A stretch of DNA of 64,000 bases from Streptomyces sp. 2114.4 (GCF_900187385.1 NZ_FYEY01000001.1:6882001-6946000), one strand, 5' to 3'. Positions 8,555 through 17,933 are shown, numbered from the stretch's first letter. Notes: a model not told the origin generated them from the letters alone. Translations and numbers: made by a program.

Positions 8555-10020
8555 TCGAACCACCTCTGCGGACGTGGCGCGGTATTGCGCCAGACGTGCT
8601 TGGCCTCCTGGTACTCGGCCAGTCCCGCGGGCCCCAGCTCGCGCCCGATGCCCGACTGCTTCATCCCGCCCCACTCCGCCTGCGGCACATAGGGATGGAA
8701 GTCGTTGATCCATACCGTGCCCGCCCGCAGCCGGGCGGCGACCCGGTGCGCGCGCCCGCTGTCCTGCGTCCAGACCGCCCCGGCCAGCCCGTACACCGTG
8801 TCGTTGGCGAGCGAGACCGCCTCGTCCTCGGTGCGGAAGCGCTCGACGGTCAGTACCGGGCCGAAGCTCTCGTCGCGCACGACGGTCATGTCCGGGGTGC
8901 ACTCGTCCAGCACGGTCGGCAGGTAGTAGAACCCGTTGGCCAGCGACGGATCGTCGGGCCGGGCGCCGCCGCAGAGCAGGACGGCGCCCTCGTCGAGCCC
9001 CGCCGCCACATACGCCTCGATCTTCGCGAGGTGCGCGGCCGAGATCAGCGGGCCGGTCCTGGCATGCTCGTCGAACGGCCCGCCGAGCCGGATCCGCTGG
9101 GCGCGGGAGACCAGTTCGTCGACGAACGCATCGTGCAGCTCTTCCTGGACGAGCAGCCGGGCGCCCGCCGAGCAGACCTGCCCGGAGTGCAGGAACACCG
9201 CCATCAGGGCGTAGTCGACGGCGGTGTCGAAATCGGCGTCCGCGAAGACGATGTTGGGGTTCTTGCCGCCCAGCTCCAACGCGATCTTCTTCACCGTGGG
9301 CGCCGCGGCGGCCATGATGCGCCGGCCGGTGAGCAGGCCGCCGGTGAACGACACCATGTCCACCCGGGGGTCCTCGGTCAGCGGCGCGCCCACCACCGGG
9401 CCGGTGCCCAGCACCAGATTGGCCGCGCCGTCCGGCAGCCCGGCCTCGGCCAGCAGCCGCATCAGGTGAATGGCGGTGTGCGGGGTGAGCTCACTGGGCT
9501 TCAGGATGAAGGTGTTGCCCGTGACCAGGGCGGGGGCGACCTTCCAGGCGGTTTGCAGCAGCGGGTAGTTCCACGGGGTGATCAGCGCACAGACGCCGAC
9601 CGGTTCGTGCCGCACCGAACTGGCGATCTCCGGGGTGCCGGCGTCCACCACCCGGTCGGTCCCACCGGCCGCGCCGAGGTTGCCGAAGTGGCGGAAGCAG
9701 TTGGCGATGTCCTCCATGTCGTAGGCGCTCTCGACCAGCCGCTTGCCGGTGTCCAGCGACTCGGCCCTGGCCAGCGCGTCCTTGTCGCGCTCCAGCAGTT
9801 CGGCGACGCGTAGCACCAGCCGGCCGCGCTCGGCCGCCGGTGTCCGCGGCCAGGGCCCGTCGTCGAAGGCCGTCCGGGCGGCACCGATCGCCGCCGCCAC
9901 GTCCTTCGGCCCGCCCTCGTCGACGGTCGCGACCAGCGTGCCGTCCGCCGGACAGCGGATCTCGCGCACCTGCCCGTCGGCCGCTGCGGTCCACTGACCG
10001 CCGATGAACAGCTCCGGCAT
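8551..10020 (-). CDS. NAD(P)-dependent aldehyde dehydrogenase (betaine-aldehyde-dehydrogenase-like)
   Basis: A 489-residue ALDH-superfamily enzyme starting at MPELFIGG behind a good GGAGG ribosome site. Catalytic elements are PWNYPLLQTAWKVAPAL near 150-166, the glutamate in ALELGGKNPNIVFAD near 253-267 and the nucleophilic cysteine in SGQVCSAGA near 288. It opens the operon ALDH, permease, GMC oxidoreductase, and should convert the aldehyde made by the GMC enzyme to the acid. Reading continues upstream of the chosen start through a low-complexity repeat region, but that extension is antisense to another gene and lacks support. Betaine aldehyde or an amino-aldehyde are plausible substrates. 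Confidence 0.9.
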   Translation of the reverse strand: MPELFIGGQWTAAADGQVREIRCPADGTLVATVDEGGPKDVAAAIGAARTAFDDGPWPRTPAAERGRLVLRVAELLERDKDALARAESLDTGKRLVESAYDMEDIANCFRHFGNLGAAGGTDRVVDAGTPEIASSVRHEPVGVCALITPWNYPLLQTAWKVAPALVTGNTFILKPSELTPHTAIHLMRLLAEAGLPDGAANLVLGTGPVVGAPLTEDPRVDMVSFTGGLLTGRRIMAAAAPTVKKIALELGGKNPNIVFADADFDTAVDYALMAVFLHSGQVCSAGARLLVQEELHDAFVDELVSRAQRIRLGGPFDEHARTGPLISAAHLAKIEAYVAAGLDEGAVLLCGGARPDDPSLANGFYYLPTVLDECTPDMTVVRDESFGPVLTVERFRTEDEAVSLANDTVYGLAGAVWTQDSGRAHRVAARLRAGTVWINDFHPYVPQAEWGGMKQSGIGRELGPAGLAEYQEAKHVWRNTAPRPQRWFE

Positions 10021-10249
10021 GGTGGTGCCTCCGGTCTCCGGCTCGTACGAGGCGGCAGCGTCGGCCGCGGTGCCCGGCCGACGGCATCGGGCCGACGGGC
10101 GGCCGCCGTGCGGGCCTCGGTGACGATCACTGAACCGAGAGTAAGACGGGCGGTGCGGCTCCGCACGGTACGAGGGGCCGGGGGAGAGGAGAGCGCCGCC
10201 GGGCGGGGCCGACGGAGTGACGCCCGCGGGCGCACGGGAGAATGGAGGG

Positions 10250-10828
<579 letters not shown>

Positions 10829-10877
10829 GAGCGGCGGCGCCGGACGCGGGCGGCCACCGGCCGGTACGCGGACGCAC

Positions 10878-10919
10878 GGACGGCGCCGCCGGGCACGGAT
10901 GTCCCCGGCGGCGCCGTCC
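10878..10919. terminator. Bidirectional terminator hairpin
   Basis: Arms 10878-10893 and 10904-10919 are a perfect 16-bp inverted repeat with a ten-base loop, placed between the convergent ends of the DUF6314-like gene (10828) and the secreted protein gene (10940). Confidence 0.8.
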
Positions 10920-10939
10920 GGTGTGGGCGGAGCGATGGC

Positions 10940-12454
10940 TCAGGCGGCGGGCAGCTTCCCGCGTCCGAAGAGCTTGCGCTCGTCGTGCAGCGCGAACGGA
11001 GTGGTGCGCAGATCGGCGATCTGAATACCGAAGATCTTCAGCTGCAGCATCAGCTCGGTCTTGAGGTCGTACCCCGCGCGCAGTTCCCACGCCGGGGCAC
11101 CGCCGTCACTGGCCGCCGCGGCACGTCCGGTGAGGTGGACGGAGAGTTCACCGCCGACGCCCGCGGTGTCGTAGAGGAACACCTCGGCGCGCGTCCCGAC
11201 GCGGGCCGTCGCGGAGGCCGCACCCTCGACGCGGGGAGTCGCCCCCTTCGTCTGCTGGTACGCCTCGTGCAGCGGCTGCCACCCGTGCTGCCGGTCGTAC
11301 TTCGCACCGACGGCGAACGCACCGGAGGTGCGCTGGTCGGCGTCGAGCACGATGCGGCCGCCCGCGGTGAAGCGGTAGGTGAAGGTGACCTCGGTGCTGA
11401 CCACGACGGGGACCGGGCCCACCCAGAAGACGTGCCGTCCGGTGACCGCCGCCAGCGGCACCGCGATCTGTCCGGTGTCAGCGGTCTTGCGGACCTTGCC
11501 GTGCACCTGCCAGCCGTACCCGTACGAGCCGCCGAGGCCGATGGCCGCGCGCTGCGGCAGCAGGTTCAGCCCGCCGCGCTTCTCGTACTGGAAGATCAGC
11601 TCGGGCCGGAACGTCACCTCACCGGCCAGCCGCGCGGGAGACTTACCGGTCGCCTCCACGCCCTTGGGCAGCGGCACATTGACGCCCAGCCGCAGGGTGG
11701 TGAGCGCCTTGCGCGCGTCGGGCGACAGCGTGCCGGCGGAGGGGGTGGGGGTGGGGCGCTTATCGGAAGGAACGAGCTGGGTGCGGACCCCGGAGGAGGA
11801 TGCCGACGGGCTCGGGGAGCCGGTGGCGGTGGCGTCAGGGGTGCCCGACGGCGGGTGGGGACCGCCGGACCCAGTGGCCGGGCCGTCGTCCGCACCGGTG
11901 CCGGAAGCGGGCTTGTGCACGGTGACACCCGAGGAGAGCGGCCTGACCGAGACCTCACCGGGCCGCAACGCCGTGCGCTGGTCCACCTTCTGATCGCCCA
12001 GCAGCTCCGAGAGCGTCGCGGGAGCGGTGGTCACCCGGACCTTGCCGTCGTGGGAGCCGGTGACCTTGCCGACCTTGAACAGCGCACCCGAGGGGGCGTG
12101 CCGGTTGGGCGCGGCGGCGATCACATCACCGGTCCGTACGGTCTTTCCGGCGGACGGCTTGAGCTCCGCCTGCTTGCGGTGCGCGTCGTACGACGAGAGC
12201 TGCACGGAGACCGAATTGCCCGTACGGGTCGGCGCCTCGGACGGCCTGGCGACCGCGGCACCGCCTTCAGGACCGGAGGCCCGCGCATCGTCCGGCACGG
12301 CACCGGGGACCGTCGCCCCGGTGGCCGGTATGCCGGCCGAGGACGTGCGGGGGGTGTCGGGGCCCGAGAGCAGCGCATGGGTGCCGAGGGCCGCGGGGAC
12401 GAGTACGCCGACCGCGGCGGCGGGCACCGCGATACGGCGCCAGGAAACAGCCAT
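10940..12454 (-). CDS. Large secreted or membrane-tethered protein of unknown function
   Basis: A 504-residue protein beginning MAVSWRRIAVPAAAVGVL, a clear signal peptide or anchor (two arginines, then a hydrophobic stretch ending near AALGTHA, residue 26). Residues about 30-80 and 200-270 are Pro/Thr/Ser/Gly-rich linkers. Between them (about 85-190) is a compact domain with SVSVQLSSYDAHRKQAEL and RTGDVIAAAPNRHAPSGALFKVGKV, reminiscent of a surface-exposed beta domain. The last 230 residues form a second beta-rich domain (VTFRPELIFQYEKRGG, VFWVGPVPVVVSTEVTFTY). I recognise no family. The start is supported by AAGGA just upstream. Likely exported to the cell surface. Confidence 0.75.
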   Translation of the reverse strand: MAVSWRRIAVPAAAVGVLVPAALGTHALLSGPDTPRTSSAGIPATGATVPGAVPDDARASGPEGGAAVARPSEAPTRTGNSVSVQLSSYDAHRKQAELKPSAGKTVRTGDVIAAAPNRHAPSGALFKVGKVTGSHDGKVRVTTAPATLSELLGDQKVDQRTALRPGEVSVRPLSSGVTVHKPASGTGADDGPATGSGGPHPPSGTPDATATGSPSPSASSSGVRTQLVPSDKRPTPTPSAGTLSPDARKALTTLRLGVNVPLPKGVEATGKSPARLAGEVTFRPELIFQYEKRGGLNLLPQRAAIGLGGSYGYGWQVHGKVRKTADTGQIAVPLAAVTGRHVFWVGPVPVVVSTEVTFTYRFTAGGRIVLDADQRTSGAFAVGAKYDRQHGWQPLHEAYQQTKGATPRVEGAASATARVGTRAEVFLYDTAGVGGELSVHLTGRAAAASDGGAPAWELRAGYDLKTELMLQLKIFGIQIADLRTTPFALHDERKLFGRGKLPAA

Positions 12455-12648
12455 GGGATTCCTTGGTGGTGCGGGGGGTGTCGGGGAGGAACAGCGGGGC
12501 CGGGCGCCGAACGCCGAACGAATACCGGACGGCCGGGGAAAAGTCGTCCAGGATCGAACATCTGTAGGGGTTCGGGCGGCTTCCTCGTAGCATGGCGACG
12601 AATGATCGCTTTCGCCATGGGGAAAGACACCGAGTCGGGAGGGGACGG

Positions 12649-14025
12649 GTGGAGACTTCCACAACGGTGCCGGAGGCCGTCGCCGCGCTGCACGCCGGGA
12701 TCGGCGCCCTCACCGACGAGGTCATCGGCGGCCTCCGGGCCCAACTCCCCTCCTATGCGGCACTGTCGGCGGAACAGCTCCGGCCACGGGTGCAGGCGTC
12801 CCTGCGCAACGGCCTGTCGCTGGTGCAGCGCTGGTCCGAGAAGCGCAGGACACCGCAGGGACAGGGCGACGGGCTGGCGTACGGCATCCCGGAGGCCCAC
12901 CTCGACGAGGTGACGGCCCTGGCGCGCTCACTGCCCGCCGAGGACATCATCTCCGCCTACCGGATCGGCACGGATATCGTCTGGCGGCGGTTCGGCGAGG
13001 AGATGGCGGCCCGGCGCGGCACCGCCGAGGACCTGCTTCCGATCGCCGAGACGCTGCGTGCCTGGGCCGACGCCAACACCCTGCGCATCGTGCGCAGTTA
13101 CCGGGTCGTGGGAACCCAGGGCGAATCGATGACGGACCGTCGGCGCGCGGCGCTGGTCCGCGCCCTGCTGCTCGGCGAGGTGCGGTGGGGCGCCGCCGGT
13201 CTTCCGGGCGGTGCGTGGGACCCCGGGCCGGCCCACGGCGGCACCGGCGAGGGCCACCGCGCCTGCGGCTACCCCGATGACGGGCACCGCGCCGGCGGCT
13301 ACCCCCATGACGAGGCCGCCACGGAGGGCGGGTACGACCACAGTGCGCTCCGTCTGCCCTTCCGCGCGCGCCTGCCCGAGGAGCCCTCGCCCGGCGCACC
13401 GGACCGCACCCCGGAGCCCGGACCCGCCCCGCAGGCCGGCGCCCACCCCGGCCCCGGCGACCGCGCCTTCGACCGGATCACCGCCCTGCTGCGCCCCTGG
13501 CTCGCCCTGGACGAGACCGGGAAACCTCTGGTCACGACCGTGGACCGGGAGGTGGCGGGGCTGCTGACGGGGCGACCGGATGGACTGTGCCGCGGTCTGA
13601 TCCTGGGGCTCGGCGCCCCGGCACCCGCGTCCGGACTCGCCGCGGAGTTCACCCGGGCGACCCAGGCGCTCCGGGCCGCCGTCGGTTTCGGACTCGTCGG
13701 GGCGTTCACCCGTGAGGAGCTGGGGCTGCGGGCGACGGTCGTGGCGCTCCCGGCCCTGGGGGAACAACTGGTGGGACTCCGCCTGGCGCCGCTGGCCGAA
13801 CGGGGCGAGGACGGCACCCAGTTGGAGGAGGCCGCTGCCGCCTATCTGCAGCAGGGGCTGCGTCTGGAAGCCGCCGCGCGGACCCTCTACGTCCACCCCA
13901 ACACCCTGCGCAACCGTCTGCGGCGCTTCGAGGAGATCACCGGCACCAGCCTCCGTGACCCGGCCGATCTGGCGGAGGTCTGGTGGGCGCTGACACACCG
14001 CAGGATCCACGGGCCGACGAGCTAG
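12649..14025 (+). CDS. PucR/CdaR-type helix-turn-helix regulator
   Basis: A 458-residue regulator. GTG at 12649 is chosen because GGGAGGGG lies just upstream; an in-frame start at 12592 would add an unlikely basic tail. The C-terminus is the diagnostic PucR-type HTH: YLQQGLRLEAAARTLYVHPN followed by TLRNRLRRFEEITG. The N-terminal 170 residues are a helical sensory domain of the RsbR/GGDEF-like type seen in Streptomyces PucR proteins. Residues about 185-275 are a low-complexity linker rich in Gly, Pro and His that contains two copies of a ten-residue repeat. It is transcribed away from the secreted protein gene and is not in an operon. The ligand is unknown. Confidence 0.82.
   Translation: METSTTVPEAVAALHAGIGALTDEVIGGLRAQLPSYAALSAEQLRPRVQASLRNGLSLVQRWSEKRRTPQGQGDGLAYGIPEAHLDEVTALARSLPAEDIISAYRIGTDIVWRRFGEEMAARRGTAEDLLPIAETLRAWADANTLRIVRSYRVVGTQGESMTDRRRAALVRALLLGEVRWGAAGLPGGAWDPGPAHGGTGEGHRACGYPDDGHRAGGYPHDEAATEGGYDHSALRLPFRARLPEEPSPGAPDRTPEPGPAPQAGAHPGPGDRAFDRITALLRPWLALDETGKPLVTTVDREVAGLLTGRPDGLCRGLILGLGAPAPASGLAAEFTRATQALRAAVGFGLVGAFTREELGLRATVVALPALGEQLVGLRLAPLAERGEDGTQLEEAAAAYLQQGLRLEAAARTLYVHPNTLRNRLRRFEEITGTSLRDPADLAEVWWALTHRRIHGPTS
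13255..13314 (+). repeat. Two tandem copies of a 30-bp unit in the PucR-type gene
   Basis: Two 30-base copies with a few substitutions encode HRACGYPDDG and HRAGGYPHDE in the central linker. The period is a multiple of three, so the copies preserve frame. Confidence 0.8.
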
Positions 14026-14036
14026 AAGTCTCATGA

Positions 14037-14106
14037 GGCGCCCGCCGGACCCGGTACCGACCGGCTCGGGCCGACGGGCGGCCGGACTACCGGGTCGCCG
14101 GGCGCC
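14037..14106. terminator. Convergent-gene terminator-like inverted repeat
   Basis: GGCGCCCGCCGGACCCGGTA starting at 14038 can pair, with one or two mismatches, with TACCGGGTCGCCGGGCGCC at 14088-14106. It lies between the PucR-type gene (plus) and the methyltransferase gene (minus), where a bidirectional terminator is expected. Confidence 0.55.
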
Positions 14107-14122
14107 CGTGCCGGCCGGCGGC

Positions 14123-15022
14123 TCAGGCCTTGACCGCCCGCAGCGCATACAGCAGCGGAATGATGGGCTCCGATGGCGGGAGGCGCCACCAGCCGTTCTC
14201 GGACGGCACCATGGCGTCGAACCGCTTCCAGGGCAGCAGCTCGGTCTCCCGGACCAGTTCCACGGTCAGCCCCGCCCCGATCACGGCGGAGATGACCTCC
14301 CCGAGCCCGTGCCGCCACTCGTAACTCGTCGTGGCCCCCTGTACCGGCGGACCGTCGGTGTACGTGGACGGGGTATCGCTCCTGAGCGGACCGCGGCCGC
14401 CCAAGTAGTCGTGATGGAGCTGGAGTTGCTGCCGGTCCGGGCTCGGCGTCGGCCCCAGGGAGTCGAGCAGGGGATGGAACTCGACGAGGTAGAACGTCCC
14501 GCCGGGCCGGAGCAGCGCACTGACGATCCCGGCCCAGGTGGCCAGATCGGGGAGATAGCACAGCGCGCCCTTGCCCGTGTAGATCACATCGAACCGGCGC
14601 TCACCCAGCGCCTCCACGGCCCGGTGCACATCGGACCGGACGAACTCCACACTCCGGCCGCCCTCCTCGGCCAGCCGCCGCGCCTCCGCGACCGCCGCCG
14701 CGGAGAAGTCGAGCCCCACCGTACGCGCGCCCCGCTCGGCGAACGCGGCGGTCTCGGTGCCCAGATGGCACTGCAGATGCAGGACGTCCCGCCCGGCCAG
14801 CTCGCCCAGATCCGTCCACTCGAACGGCGCGAACCAGTCCTCGGCGGTCCGGGAACCGTCCAGGCCGTAGAACTGGCTGGCCACATGGACCGGCGTACGG
14901 GCATCCCAATTCGCCTGGTTGGCACGCACCATCTCCTCGGTGGTGGGCTCCTCGGCGGTGGGTCCCGCGGTGAGGGGTGATGCCCCCGGGGCGTTCGACA
15001 GCTCACTCTGCTCTGTGGTCAT
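14123..15022 (-). CDS. Class I SAM-dependent methyltransferase
   Basis: A 299-residue methyltransferase. Motif I is VLHLQCHLGTET near residues 80-91, followed by GLDFSAAAVAEAR near 103-115, FVRSDV near 128-133 and DVIYTGKGALCYLPD near 145-159, with RPGGTFYLVEFHP near 172-184. The long insert HHDYLGGRGPL and the C-terminal YEWRHGLGEVISAVI helix are common in Streptomyces methyltransferase-12-like proteins of unknown substrate. The N-terminal 25 residues are hydrophilic and poorly conserved. It is monocistronic and convergent with the PucR-type gene. Confidence 0.85.
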   Translation of the reverse strand: MTTEQSELSNAPGASPLTAGPTAEEPTTEEMVRANQANWDARTPVHVASQFYGLDGSRTAEDWFAPFEWTDLGELAGRDVLHLQCHLGTETAAFAERGARTVGLDFSAAAVAEARRLAEEGGRSVEFVRSDVHRAVEALGERRFDVIYTGKGALCYLPDLATWAGIVSALLRPGGTFYLVEFHPLLDSLGPTPSPDRQQLQLHHDYLGGRGPLRSDTPSTYTDGPPVQGATTSYEWRHGLGEVISAVIGAGLTVELVRETELLPWKRFDAMVPSENGWWRLPPSEPIIPLLYALRAVKA

Positions 15023-15625
15023 CCCTCTCTTGTACCGGCCGGGTGGGGGAGCCGGCCAGTACGGCCGGGCGCGGGCCCCTCGGTGCCCTTACTCATGGGT
15101 GTAAAGCGGGCCGACGGTGGTAGGCGATTCACACAACGCCCCGCTCCGCAACGGCTGTTGCTCGGGTGCCTGCCGAGGCGGAACCGGATGCGGCCCGGGC
15201 CCGGGGGTGCTCCTGCCCGGGGCCGGCCGCGCGGGGGGCGTGCCCGGCGCTGGGTGTCGCCGGGGGAACAGGAACGGGCCGCCGCCCGTGAGTGGCGTGG
15301 CGGCGGCCCGTACCCCCGCCAGGAGCTTCGGTTCCTGGGCGCGGGGCCCGATACGGGGTCTGGCAAGAGGTCTGAATACGGTTGATCGTCGGCACCGGGA
15401 AGGCGATCTGGCTGATTGAACACCCCGCATTCGTACGCATGTTGGGCCTCTCGTCCGTACTGACCGGCCGGCACCCGCCACTTCTTCCCAGGGACCCTGC
15501 CGCTCGTCTGCGGCAACCGCCTTCCGATGGGTATGTTGGGGGCTCGCAGCGTGTGGTCACTCCTGTACGGAGCGATCACCCCTGCCCCATGGCTGATGAC
15601 TGTCGAAGCGACGGGAAAGTGTGGA
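15023..15625. other. 600-base divergent intergenic region with a strong hairpin
   Basis: This gap separates the two divergent methyltransferase genes. It contains a perfect 13-bp hairpin (15274-15286 with 15299-15311) far from either start, and otherwise GC-rich sequence without a convincing gene. A minus-strand frame starting at 15440 has a less biased composition for its first 35 codons but no recognisable family and then becomes low-complexity. A small RNA or short untranslated transcript ending at the hairpin is possible. Confidence 0.5.
15274..15311. terminator. Perfect 13-bp hairpin in the divergent gap
   Basis: ACGGGCCGCCGCC (15274-15286) pairs exactly with 15299-15311 around a twelve-base loop. 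It looks like a terminator yet has no annotated gene ending at it on either strand. Confidence 0.55.
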
Positions 15626-16441
15626 ATGAGCCAGGAATCACGACCGCAGTCCGGTGCCGTCGATGTCAGCATCCCGAGTGTGGCGCGGATGTACGACTAC
15701 TACCTGGGCGGCAAGGACAACTACGCCGTTGACCGCGAGGCCTGCGAAGAGCTGAGCAAGGTCGTCCCCAGTACTCAGGTGCTGGCGATCAACAACCGGC
15801 GATTCCTGCAGCGGGTGGTCCGCTGGCTGGCTCGCGAACACGGCATCCGTCAGTTCATCGACCACGGCTCAGGCCTGCCGACCCAGGACAACGTCCACCA
15901 GGTCGCCCAGCAGGTCGACCCGGACTCCCGGGTGGTGTACGTCGACAACGACCCCATCGTGCTGGCGCACGGCCGCGCACTGCTGGAGGAGAACGCCCAC
16001 ACCGCCGTCATCCAGGCGGATATGCGGGACACCGAAGGCATCTTCGGCAGTCCGGAGGTCGAGCGGCTGATCGACTTCGACCAGCCCGTCGCCGCGCTGT
16101 TCGTCTCGGTCCTGCACTGCATACCCGATGCCGACGACCCGGCCGGGCTCATCAAGAGGGTCGCCGACCGGCTGGCGCCCGGGAGCTTCCTGGTGGTGTG
16201 CCAGTTGGTCAGCGAGGACGCCGCCACCCGCGACTTCGTCACCGAATTCATGCGGGTCAGCACGCACGGCCAGTGGGGCCGGGTGCGGCAGGCGCATGAG
16301 CTGGCCGGGTTCCTGGAGGGGCTGGAGATCCAGGAGCCGGGCCTGGTGGAGGTCTCCACCTGGAAGCCGGACGCGGACCTCGGTCCCAAGCAGCTCACCC
16401 AGGAATGGATCGAATTCGGCGGAGTGGCCCGCAAGTTGTAG
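15626..16441 (+). CDS. DUF574-family SAM-dependent methyltransferase
   Basis: A 271-residue protein of the DUF574 / Methyltransf_19 family, very abundant in Streptomyces. Diagnostic sequence is SIPSVARMYDYYLGGKDNYA near residues 17-36, QFIDHGSGLPTQDNVHQVA near 82-100, VVYVDNDPIVLAHGRALL near 110-127 and a downstream IQADMRDTEGIF. The ATG at 15626 is preceded by GGGAAAG; in-frame codons continue upstream to 15527 without a ribosome site. Family members usually lie close to WhiJ-like regulators, as here, and may modify a small molecule or act in developmental control. No substrate is established. Confidence 0.88.
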   Translation: MSQESRPQSGAVDVSIPSVARMYDYYLGGKDNYAVDREACEELSKVVPSTQVLAINNRRFLQRVVRWLAREHGIRQFIDHGSGLPTQDNVHQVAQQVDPDSRVVYVDNDPIVLAHGRALLEENAHTAVIQADMRDTEGIFGSPEVERLIDFDQPVAALFVSVLHCIPDADDPAGLIKRVADRLAPGSFLVVCQLVSEDAATRDFVTEFMRVSTHGQWGRVRQAHELAGFLEGLEIQEPGLVEVSTWKPDADLGPKQLTQEWIEFGGVARKL

Positions 16442-16550
16442 CCCCACGGACCGCACGGACCGCACAGGCAAGACAGACCGCACCACAGACAAGGGGAGCG
16501 GGGCGCCCGATGAGCAACCCCGCCCCCCTGTCGCGTTCCGGTTCCGCGCC

Positions 16551-17459
16551 TCAGCTCTCCTGCTTGAGCAGCCGCTCCAGGATCGCCAGGGACTCGCGGG
16601 GCGACTCGGACTGTGCGCTGAGGCGGTCCATCACCGCCAGGTAATGATCGACATCATCGCGCTTGTCCAGATAGAGCGCGCTGGTCAGCTGCTCCAGGTA
16701 GACGATGTCCGGCAGATCCGGCTCCAGGAACCGCAGGATCGTGATCGGACCACCGGCCGCCGCCAGACCGCCGAGGCTGAACGGCGCGATCTGCAGCGTG
16801 ACGTTCGGCAGCTCGGCCATCTTCAGCAGATGTCTCAGCTGGCCTGCCATCACCTCAGGACCACCGAGCGGACGACGCAGCGACGCCTCGTCGATCACTG
16901 CCCATACCCGCGGAGCGTCCGCGACGGTCAGCAGCTCCTGACGCTGCACGCGCAGCTGCACCCGTCGCTCGATCTCCTCCGGAGCGGACCGCGGATGACC
17001 GAGCTGCGCCACCGCGCGGGCGTAGTCCGCGGTCTGCAACAGGCCCGGCACGAACTGGACTTCGTAGGTACGGATCACCGAGGCGGCCTCTTCGAGGCCG
17101 ATATGCGTCTCGAACCAGCCGGGCAGGACATCGTTGTACTGATGCCACCAGCCCGGACTGCTGGTCTTTCGAGCCAGCTTGAGGAAGTCCGAACGGACCG
17201 CGTCGTCCGTGACGTTGTAGAGCGTCAGCAGATCGGCGACATCCCGCTCCTTGCAGCTCACCCGGCCCAGCTCCAGGCGGCTGATCTTCGCGTGCGAGCC
17301 CCGGATGGCGTCCCCGGCGGCCTCCCGGGTGATGCCCGCCCCTTCCCGCAGCCGGCGAAGCTGGGTGCCCAGCACGATCCGCAGGACGGTCGGGCCGCCC
17401 CGTGGATGTTCCAGATAGCGGCGCAGGGACGGATCGCTGCTCGGCTGCGCGGCGGTCAT
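16551..17459 (-). CDS. WhiJ-like XRE regulator (HTH plus DUF5753)
   Basis: A 302-residue regulator starting at MTAAQPSSD with GGGGAG upstream. The helix-turn-helix spans about 30-85 (LRRLREGAGITREAAGDAIR, then SHAKISRLELGRV). The rest is DUF5753, with the diagnostic WFETHIGLEEAASVIRTYE and FVPGLLQTADYARA near 115-150. This architecture is that of WhiJ and its many Streptomyces paralogues, which work with a small DUF397 protein and often an HATPase protein to time development or antibiotic production. The DUF397 gene is 112 bases upstream on the same strand, and the HATPase gene is divergent beyond it. The small-molecule or protein input is unknown. Confidence 0.9.
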   Translation of the reverse strand: MTAAQPSSDPSLRRYLEHPRGGPTVLRIVLGTQLRRLREGAGITREAAGDAIRGSHAKISRLELGRVSCKERDVADLLTLYNVTDDAVRSDFLKLARKTSSPGWWHQYNDVLPGWFETHIGLEEAASVIRTYEVQFVPGLLQTADYARAVAQLGHPRSAPEEIERRVQLRVQRQELLTVADAPRVWAVIDEASLRRPLGGPEVMAGQLRHLLKMAELPNVTLQIAPFSLGGLAAAGGPITILRFLEPDLPDIVYLEQLTSALYLDKRDDVDHYLAVMDRLSAQSESPRESLAILERLLKQES

Positions 17460-17571
17460 GCTGACTCCCCTGAGTGGTCGGGCGAGCGCCCAGTGTCCCA
17501 CCGCCCCGCGCGCTGCGTACAGCCGGGGCGACTATCCGAACGACATATGCGCCAATTGCGACGGCACACCG

Positions 17572-17814
17572 TCAGTGGCCGGCGATGAGATCGTCGAAGT
17601 CACCGTCCTTGGCTCCCTGGACGAAAGCCACCATCTCGTCGCGGGTGTAGACGAGCGCCGGACCCGAGGCGAACCGGGAGTTGCGCACCGCCACCCCGCC
17701 GTCCGAAAGAACGGCCAGTTCCACACAGTTTCCGCTGGGATTGCTGCGGCGGCTCTTGCGCCAGACGGCGCCTTCGATGCTGGTCGCCTGTATGCCGTTG
17801 GTCACCGGCTCCAT
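17572..17814 (-). CDS. DUF397 small partner protein of the WhiJ-like regulator
   Basis: An 80-residue protein with the DUF397 core WRKSRRSNPSGNCVELAVL at about 18-36 and VAVRNSRFASGPALVYTRDE at 41-60, ending FDDLIAGH. AAGGAG lies upstream of the ATG. DUF397 proteins pair with the adjacent XRE/DUF5753 regulators and are thought to antagonise or modulate them. The gene is in the same direction as the XRE gene and probably cotranscribed from the divergent promoter region at 17815-18009. Confidence 0.92.
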   Translation of the reverse strand: MEPVTNGIQATSIEGAVWRKSRRSNPSGNCVELAVLSDGGVAVRNSRFASGPALVYTRDEMVAFVQGAKDGDFDDLIAGH

Positions 17815-17915
17815 AACAGTTGCTCCTTGCTGGAGGTCTCTCCTCCGACCGATCCCGAGCCTGCGCTCACCTTGGCGTGAACAAGCCCCTGAGCGACCGT
17901 CCTTGCTGATGTAAT

Positions 17916-17933
17916 TGCAGATGCACTTGCATC
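17916..17933. promoter_or_regulatory. Candidate operator of the WhiJ-like module
   Basis: TGCAGATGCACTTGCATC contains TGCA at an exact six-base period (17916, 17922, 17928) and the inverted repeat GATGCA-CT-TGCATC (17920-17933). It lies in the divergent gap between the DUF397 gene and the HATPase gene, a natural control point for the module. Confidence 0.4.
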
